In this document: positions 58,933-64,000 of the stretch, piece after piece
Layout of the letters: the number at the start of each line of letters is the position of its first letter
How positions within the stretch are numbered: position 1 is the first letter of the stretch
From: Chitinolyticbacter meiyuanensis
GTDB lineage: Bacteria > Pseudomonadota > Gammaproteobacteria > Burkholderiales > Chitinibacteraceae
NCBI RefSeq assembly: GCF_008033135.1
Contig: NZ_CP041335.1
Coordinates: 655,513 to 719,512 of the forward strand
DNA: 64,000 nucleotides
Direction: 5' to 3'
Position numbers and translations under genes: made by a program
Notes under the pieces: generated by a model
What the model was told of the DNA's origin: nothing
Seen by the model: the letters and a program-made list of their open reading frames with translations, nothing else
The model's database searches: none

Positions 58933-60759
58933 TCAGCTGATGCCCCGCGCCACAAACCAACTCCCCGGCTCGATTTCCTTGGCGTGATACATCGCTTCAT
59001 CGGCGCGGCGCAGCAGCGTGGTCACGTCGTCGCCATGAGTGGGGTAGAGTGCGATGCCGATGCTGGCACTGATCGCCTGCGGTATGCCAGCTGCCTCGTG
59101 CGCGGCGGCGACGGCGGCATTGAGTTGATCGGCGAGCCGCTCGACGTCCACTGCATCCTGCAGGTTTTCCAGCAGGACCACGAATTCGTCGCCACCCAGC
59201 CGTGCCACCGTATCGCTGGCACGCACGGCGCCCTGCATGGCCCGGGCGACCGCCTGCAGCATGCAATCGCCCGCTGCGTGGCCATAGTGGTCGTTCACCG
59301 GCTTGAAGCGGTCAAGGTCGACCAGCAGCAGCGCCAGTAGCGTGCGGCTGCGTTGTGCGCGCACGATGGCATGGCTCACGCGCTCGTTCAGCAGCAGTCG
59401 ATTGGGCAGGCCGGTGAGCTGGTCATGGTGCGCCAGTTCCAGCAATTGCGCCTCGCTGGCGGCCAGCCGTGCGTTGGCTTCGGTCAGCGCGCGGGTACGT
59501 TCGTCCACGCGCTGCTCCAGTTCCTGCTCGTGCGCACGCAAGGTGGCGAGCGTGGCTTCCCGCGTGGCCAGCATTTCGGTCTGCGCCAGTTCCTTCTCGC
59601 GCCGCAGCACGTGGATGCGGTCGGCCAGCGCGAACGACAGCAGCAGCATTTCCAGCGCCGAGCCGATCTGCATGGTGTGGCTGGTCAGCGCGTTGGTCGG
59701 TAGCCAGGCCAGGTTGCGCAGCGCCTGCATGCCGACGCCGATCAGCAGTAGCGTCCAGGCCAGCAGGAAGTAGCGCGCACCGGGCTGGCGGCGATACAGG
59801 CAGACCACGCCCACGATTACTGCCACGGCGGCGAACGAGGCGCCTGCCAGCGAGGTGAGGATGGCGGACCACTGGTAGGGCATGAAGGCGGGGCCCAGCG
59901 CGGCCAGCATGAAGGCCGCCATCAGCACCACGATCAGGCTATCCCAGCGCGGGGCGATCTGCCGGGTGTTGAGGAACAGCCGGGTGAAGAGCGCGCCGAA
60001 GAAGCCGGTAAGTGCGAAGCCGGTGGACAATGCCACATGTCCCCATGCTGGCCAATCGGGCCACAGGTACTGGTTGCCAAGGCCATTGAGCGAGAGCTGG
60101 CCGATGGCCATGCTGGCGACGAAGGCGACATAGCACAGGTAGAGCCGGTCCCGCAGCGACAGGAAGAGCAACAGGTTGTAGAGCCCCAGCGCCAGCAGCA
60201 TGCCGTAATAGAGCGCCAGCAGCGCGTAGAGATCCTGGTTGTGCCACTGGAAGCGCTTGGCCTCCCACAGCCGCAACGGCACGGTGAGATTGCCTTCGGA
60301 GCGCACGCGCAGGTAGATCGTCGCAGTACCGGAGTCGGGCAGTGCCAGCGGGAACACGAAGTTGCGGTGCGGCACCGGTCGCTTGGCAAAGGGCTGGCGA
60401 TCACCCGCGTGGTCGGCGCGGCCCGAGTAGGGCTGGAACAGCTCGACATGATCGAGCGAGGGGTAACCCACTTCCAGCAACCAATCCCGCCCTGGCGCCG
60501 CGTGGGTATCGAGCGTGAGCTTCAGCCAGTACACGCTGTGCGAGTAACCGAGGTTGATGTCGTTGCCACCGGTGGCAGCGGGCCGGAACGCGGTGCTCTG
60601 CATCGCGTCGGCCAGTGTCAGCTGCCCGCTTTTGTCCTCCAGCACGGCCACCGCGGCCACCGGATTGACCGGCCCTGCGGTGCTGGGCAGCACCAGCGCG
60701 GCGCAGGCAAGGCGGATGGCAAGGGCGAGGAAGACGAACAGTCGGAGGGCTGCGTGCAC
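58933..60759 (-). CDS. 7TMR-DISM diguanylate cyclase
   Basis: The 608-residue membrane protein has a signal peptide and a periplasmic 7TMR-DISM extracellular domain (about 25-175; GYSHSVYWLKLTLDT, WLLEVGYPSLDHVELF). Seven membrane segments follow (about 180-380), then a coiled coil (REATLATLRAHEQELEQRVD) and a GGDEF domain with GGDEF near residue 525. The I-site RASD lies five residues before it and the metal site is VDLDRFKPVNDHYG. It should sense a carbohydrate-like or other periplasmic ligand and make c-di-GMP. Isolated gene. Confidence 0.93.
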   Translation of the reverse strand: MHAALRLFVFLALAIRLACAALVLPSTAGPVNPVAAVAVLEDKSGQLTLADAMQSTAFRPAATGGNDINLGYSHSVYWLKLTLDTHAAPGRDWLLEVGYPSLDHVELFQPYSGRADHAGDRQPFAKRPVPHRNFVFPLALPDSGTATIYLRVRSEGNLTVPLRLWEAKRFQWHNQDLYALLALYYGMLLALGLYNLLLFLSLRDRLYLCYVAFVASMAIGQLSLNGLGNQYLWPDWPAWGHVALSTGFALTGFFGALFTRLFLNTRQIAPRWDSLIVVLMAAFMLAALGPAFMPYQWSAILTSLAGASFAAVAVIVGVVCLYRRQPGARYFLLAWTLLLIGVGMQALRNLAWLPTNALTSHTMQIGSALEMLLLSFALADRIHVLRREKELAQTEMLATREATLATLRAHEQELEQRVDERTRALTEANARLAASEAQLLELAHHDQLTGLPNRLLLNERVSHAIVRAQRSRTLLALLLVDLDRFKPVNDHYGHAAGDCMLQAVARAMQGAVRASDTVARLGGDEFVVLLENLQDAVDVERLADQLNAAVAAAHEAAGIPQAISASIGIALYPTHGDDVTTLLRRADEAMYHAKEIEPGSWFVARGIS

Positions 60760-60825
60760 GGCAGGCTTCTAGTCGGGGTGTGACTGAAGTTTACCGTAGC
60801 ATTACTACATCTCAAGTTCGGTACC

Positions 60826-61203
60826 CTAGCCGGCGTGCTTTGGCTGAATCGCATTCAGCAGCGCCAGCACATTCTCCGGGGGCCGCCCGAGCGCAGCGTG
60901 CGCGTCGTCGACCACCACGATGGGACGTTCGATCAGCCGCGGGTGGGCCACCATGGCGGCGATCAGTCCGGCGCGGTCGAGTGCGGGATCGGCGAGGTTC
61001 AGTGCGGCGTAGTCGTCTTCCTTCTGCCGCATCAGCTGGCGTGGCTCCAGCTGCAGCAGCGTCAGCAGCCGGCCCAGCGTGGCAGCGTCGGGTGGGTTGT
61101 CCAGGTATTCGATGACATCGGGCTGAATGCCCTGCTCGCGCAATAGCGCCAGTGTTTCGCGCGATTTGCTGCAGCGCGGGTTGTGATAGATGACGACGTG
61201 CAT
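60826..61203 (-). CDS. arsC: ArsC-family arsenate reductase (glutaredoxin type)
   Basis: The 125-residue protein has the ArsC motif YHNPRCSKSRETLALLREQG with the reactive Cys at residue 11, and the conserved IERPIVVVDDAHAALGRPPE near the end. Family members reduce arsenate with glutathione and glutaredoxin, or are related thiol proteins of uncertain role (YfgD type). No arsenite pump or ArsR regulator adjoins, so the arsenate role is not certain. Confidence 0.85.
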   Translation of the reverse strand: MHVVIYHNPRCSKSRETLALLREQGIQPDVIEYLDNPPDAATLGRLLTLLQLEPRQLMRQKEDDYAALNLADPALDRAGLIAAMVAHPRLIERPIVVVDDAHAALGRPPENVLALLNAIQPKHAG

Positions 61204-61450
61204 GGTGGCTCCAGGCTGGATGGACGTCGCCAGTCTAGAGCGTGTTTCCGATGGTTTCATCCGGATGGGGGCGGGCACCGGGAAACAGCAGGAGACGAAG
61301 GGCGGCATCGATTGAATCCGGTTTTTCATTCCAGCCGCTGGAACCGCCATATTTGACCTGCGCCGCTGACGAGCGCTGGCGAACGTTATCGGCGCGGCGC
61401 GGCAGGCTGGATCAAACGGAATCGCGGCGGTTCGGTCCGCAGAAACAGGC

Positions 61451-61475
61451 AGGAACCCGGCTGTGCCGGGTTCCT
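61451..61475 (-). terminator. Hairpin after the YbhB-like gene
   Basis: An 11-bp perfect stem AGGAACCCGGC / GCCGGGTTCCT with loop TGT lies about 50 bases after the stop on the minus strand. The following sequence is not T-rich. The gap 61204-61522 otherwise holds only the arsC leader and no gene. Confidence 0.5.
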
Positions 61476-61522
61476 GGTGTCGGTTGCCTGCGGCGCACGG
61501 CCGCGATGTGCACGAGCGGTGC

Positions 61523-62068
61523 TCAGCGCTGGTAGGTTGCGGTGAAGCTGGCGCTGCCGAGGCTGGCTGCCTTGATCTTCGCTTCGGCTTCCGCTGGTGG
61601 CGTGTCTTCGGCCAGCGGCAGCGTGGCTACCTTCAATGCATACAGCGTGAAGTTGTAATGGTGCACGCCGTGGCCGATCGGGGGGCAGGCGCCGCCGAAG
61701 CTGTTGCCGCCGAAGCTGGTGCGGCCTTGCTTGGCCCCCTTGGGCAGCTTGCTGCCGGTACTGTTGCCGGCATTGGTCGGCAAGGCGCTGGTGGTGGCCG
61801 GCAGATCGTACAGCGACCAGTGGTACCAGCCGCCGCTGACCGGGGCATCCGGGTCGTGCAGCACCAGCGCCAGGCTCTTGGCGCCGGCCGGCACGCCGGA
61901 CCACTGCAGCGCAGGCGATTGGTTGCCGCCGTTGCAGCCGTAGCCGATGTAGACCTGCTTCTCGGCGAGCTTGCCGTCGGCGGGCACATCGGGGCTGCTG
62001 AGCTTGAAGTCGCTGGCGTGGGTGAGCGGCAGCAGGGTGGCGAACAGCAGGGGCAGAAGGCGGTTCAT
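61523..62068 (-). CDS. YbhB/YbcL-like (PEBP family) secreted protein
   Basis: The 181-residue protein has a signal peptide (NRLLPLLFATLLPLTHA) and the phosphatidylethanolamine-binding protein fold typical of YbhB/YbcL: GYGCNGGNQSPALQWSGVPA, LVLHDPDAPVSGGWYHWSLY and GGACPPIGHGVHHYNFTLYA. Bacterial members are periplasmic with unclear role. The His and Asp of the ligand-binding DPDAP motif are present. Confidence 0.92.
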   Translation of the reverse strand: MNRLLPLLFATLLPLTHASDFKLSSPDVPADGKLAEKQVYIGYGCNGGNQSPALQWSGVPAGAKSLALVLHDPDAPVSGGWYHWSLYDLPATTSALPTNAGNSTGSKLPKGAKQGRTSFGGNSFGGACPPIGHGVHHYNFTLYALKVATLPLAEDTPPAEAEAKIKAASLGSASFTATYQR

Positions 62069-62185
62069 GGTCGGCTTGTCCTGTGGCTGGAGGAGACCCC
62101 ACCACGATAGGGCTGCGCCAGACTGGCGTCTCGCCCCGTGCGTGCAATCATCCGCCCTTGGCGCTCAAGTTGCGCCGTGGCGCGC

Positions 62186-63064
62186 TCAGCCGGCTTCCTG
62201 CACGCTGGGCACCGGCGAGGCTGCACCGCGCAGCGCGGTCGGCGTCAGGCCGAAGCGGGCGCGGAAGGCATCGGTGAAGCGCGACGGCGAGCCATAGCCG
62301 CAGGCTTCGGCGATACGCTGCACTGTCTGCCCCGTCTTCATCACCAGGTACAGTGCCCGATCCATCCGCGCATCGGCCAGCAGCGCGGCGAAGCTGGTGT
62401 GCTCGCTGGCGAGCCGACGCCGCAGCGTGGCCTCGCTGACGCAAAGCCGGTTGGCGATGTCCTGCATCTTCCACTCGGCCGCCGGATCGGCCCCGATCCA
62501 GCGCAGCACCCGCTCGCGCCAGTTCTCCGGCGGCAGCGTCACCAGATCGCGCGCTACGCCCTGCCGTGCCAGTGCCAGCCACAGCGCCTGCCAGCGGTGC
62601 TCGGCCAGCGCTTCGTCGAGCGGGCTGTGCACGGGCAGCAGCACCTGCTCCACGTAGTCCGCCAGCGTTTTCCAGCACAGTGCATCGGCGGTGAACACCG
62701 GCGCGGCGTCGAGCCGCGAGGGCAGGTCGGCCGCGTAGCGCTCGGCAAAGCGCTGCATCCAGGCTGGATCTGCAGCGATGGTGAGCCCGGCGAAATAGCC
62801 ACGCGCGGGATCGGGCAGGTTGCGAAAGCTCACCTCCTGCCCGGCGCCGACGGCGATCCACTGGCCGGGCCGGCAGCGCAGCACGCCATCGCCGCGCAGG
62901 ATTTCCTTCTCGCCGGCCAATACCACGATCAGACAGGACCAGAAGAATGGTGCCCGCAGCACCCGCACTTCCTCGCGAAACTGGAACAGCCCAGCCCGCC
63001 CCAGCTGCATGCGTGGGCCGTGGCGATCGATCTGTAACAGGTGCTGGAGGATGTGGGCGTGCAT
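62186..63064 (-). CDS. AraC-family regulator
   Basis: The 292-residue protein has an N-terminal ligand-binding-like region (about 20-180) and a C-terminal double helix-turn-helix (MQDIANRLCVSEATLRRRLA, then VQRIAEACGYGSPSRFTDAFRARFG-type second helix, about residues 195-285). The layout is like regulators of virulence or stress genes that respond to fatty acids or short peptides. The ATG at 63064 gives normal length. It is divergent from the cut-off membrane protein at 63244, with an inverted repeat between. Confidence 0.88.
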   Translation of the reverse strand: MHAHILQHLLQIDRHGPRMQLGRAGLFQFREEVRVLRAPFFWSCLIVVLAGEKEILRGDGVLRCRPGQWIAVGAGQEVSFRNLPDPARGYFAGLTIAADPAWMQRFAERYAADLPSRLDAAPVFTADALCWKTLADYVEQVLLPVHSPLDEALAEHRWQALWLALARQGVARDLVTLPPENWRERVLRWIGADPAAEWKMQDIANRLCVSEATLRRRLASEHTSFAALLADARMDRALYLVMKTGQTVQRIAEACGYGSPSRFTDAFRARFGLTPTALRGAASPVPSVQEAG

Positions 63065-63153
63065 GGCTTCAATCTGTGCGTGCAGGTGCAAGCATGATAA
63101 CGCGACCGTGCGTGTCAGGCCGGCGAGTGCCTGGCCAGCCGTCGGTAGGGTGG

Positions 63154-63180
63154 GCTCGGCATAAGTACACGCTGCCGAGC
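63154..63180. promoter_or_regulatory. Inverted repeat between divergent genes
   Basis: GCTCGGCA-N11-TGCCGAGC has perfect 8-bp arms and lies in the 179-base gap between the AraC gene and the membrane protein gene. It is a plausible operator; nothing identifies the regulator, though the adjacent AraC protein is an obvious candidate. Confidence 0.4.
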
Positions 63181-63243
63181 ATGACCGTACCTGGCGTCCG
63201 TACCGGTCGTGCATGCCTTCGGCTTGCTGGTAGCATGCGGCCG

Positions 63244-64000
63244 ATGTTGATCCTGAACATCGAAGACCACCAGCGCGCGCTTCATCGGGTGGCCCTGGTG
63301 CTGGCACTGCTGGTCTTGCTCGCCACCTTGCCCTGGGCGTGGGAAGCCGCCACACCGAGGGCGTCGAGCTGGCAGATGCTGAAGTTCATCGTGGCCTGCA
63401 TGATCGCGCTGTTGGTCTGGTTGGTGCTGCTGAGCTGGCTCAACAGCTGGGCCAGCCACGCACGGATGACGATCACTGCCGATGGCCTACGCAGTCGTTT
63501 CCTGGGCTTCCTGCCGCTTGGTGACATCGAGCGGGTTCGGCTGTGGTGGCAAAGCGAACATGGCATCGTGAGTGTCACCGCACACGAGGGCGCAACCCAG
63601 CGGTTGCGGCTGGAAACCGCGCGAGGCACGTTCGACTACACCGTGCATCCGCCGTGCGACGTGGCAGCATTGAAGATGGCGCTGGCCACGCCTCGTCTGC
63701 TCTGGCAACAAGCGCCACGCGAGTTGCAAGCGCCTTGTGCGCGGGTGATCGTCGCTACGCAAGCGGGCTGGAAACCGCTCGTGGTGCTTTGCTTCGCGAT
63801 CTTGGGCACGCTGTGCGTCGGCATGGTCTTGGGTCAGGAGCTGGAGGACGAGGCGCTGGACTGGCATGTTGCCGGTACTGTGATCGCGAGCATGCTGCTT
63901 GGCGCCGCTGCGCTGTGGTGGAGCACGCGGGACGAAATCACCTTCGTTGATGACGCCGGGTTTCGTTCCCGCCGCTTCGGTCTTGTAGGCTGGGCGGATG
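63244..64000 (+). CDS. Membrane protein of unknown function, C-terminus cut by window edge
   Basis: From the ATG at 63244 the frame stays open to the window edge (252 residues seen). It has two N-terminal membrane segments (RVALVLALLVLLATLPWAW and FIVACMIALLVWLVLLSWL) and a soluble PH-like part (MTITADGLRSRFLGFLPLGD). Two more membrane segments follow (PLVVLCFAILGTLCVGMVLG, VIASMLLGAAALWWSTRD), then the same soluble pattern begins again (ITFVDDAGFRSRRFGLVG). The repeat of two helices plus a PH-like strand suggests a duplicated YdbS-like or DUF-type architecture. The role is unknown. Confidence 0.7.
   Translation, partial: MLILNIEDHQRALHRVALVLALLVLLATLPWAWEAATPRASSWQMLKFIVACMIALLVWLVLLSWLNSWASHARMTITADGLRSRFLGFLPLGDIERVRLWWQSEHGIVSVTAHEGATQRLRLETARGTFDYTVHPPCDVAALKMALATPRLLWQQAPRELQAPCARVIVATQAGWKPLVVLCFAILGTLCVGMVLGQELEDEALDWHVAGTVIASMLLGAAALWWSTRDEITFVDDAGFRSRRFGLVGWAD

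Noticed and set aside
1..64000. tRNA, rRNA, CRISPR arrays, prophage or replication origin
   Set aside because: No cloverleaf, rRNA block, regularly spaced repeats, phage structural genes or DnaA-box clusters were seen in either strand by eye.

Overview
This is a GC-rich bacterial chromosome segment, most likely from a betaproteobacterium of the Neisseriales (Chromobacteriaceae or Chitinibacteraceae type). The reasons are the gmk-rpoZ-spoT order, an ETF/ETF-QO system, a Bordetella/Burkholderia-style ftrABCD iron operon, an ssuEADCBF sulfonate operon with the Mop-domain gene ssuF, and an apparently sigma-54-dependent flagellin. The genus cannot be fixed from the window alone. Nearly all of it is dense single-copy chromosome. 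The one clear mobile element is an IS3-family insertion at 13984-15129. No rRNA, tRNA, CRISPR array, prophage or replication origin was seen.

Layout. 1-4.8 kb: a cut-off acetyltransferase, thiG, thiS, spoT, rpoZ and gmk, all on the minus strand. 4.8-6.6 kb: one flagellin gene with a strong terminator and a -24/-12 promoter. 6.9-10.5 kb: divergent metR/metE with MetR-like operators between them. 10.5-15.6 kb: small enzymes, argC, a frameshifted small gene, an AT-richer secreted orphan and the IS. 15.6-18.1 kb: a dihydrolipoyl-dehydrogenase-like flavoprotein and a peroxiredoxin-glutaredoxin fusion behind a perfect FNR/ANR box. 18.1-23.0 kb: a Dph6-like ATP pyrophosphatase, a small solute-binding protein, a TPR/DUF423 pair, ferredoxin-NADP reductase and etfBA. 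23.2-26.3 kb: ftrABCD. 26.4-29.2 kb: a YeiE-like LysR regulator and ETF-QO. 29.3-31.9 kb: a TPR-GGDEF cyclase translationally coupled to a TPR-only protein.

32.5-49.9 kb is dominated by sulfur acquisition: sbp-cysT-cysW-cysA for sulfate, ssuE-ssuA-ssuA-ssuD-ssuC-ssuB-ssuF for sulfonates, and an lsfA-like 1-Cys peroxiredoxin next to a second sulfate-binding protein. A TPP riboswitch with its cytX pyrimidine-precursor permease and a marR/emrB-like efflux pair are interleaved with these. 49.9-64 kb holds an HD-GYP protein, an unusual three-gene operon, a lipid-exporter-type ABC protein, a periplasmic cyclophilin, a GFA-family protein, a 7TMR-DISM GGDEF cyclase, ArsC, a YbhB-like protein, an AraC regulator and a cut-off membrane protein.

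The best candidate for an undescribed system is the operon 51140-55451. A membrane-anchored TIGR01777/SDR protein, an SRPBCC lipid-binding-fold protein and an 810-residue protein are encoded with short or overlapping junctions. The 810-residue protein fuses an alpha/beta-hydrolase fold, whose nucleophile position is Asn, to a PEP-synthase-type ATP-grasp domain and a phosphohistidine swivel domain. A perfect 20-bp palindrome lies at the predicted promoter. A second unexpected feature is a 107-bp intergenic repeat in two copies 31 kb apart (10354-10460 and 41115-41221), one of them inside the ssu operon.
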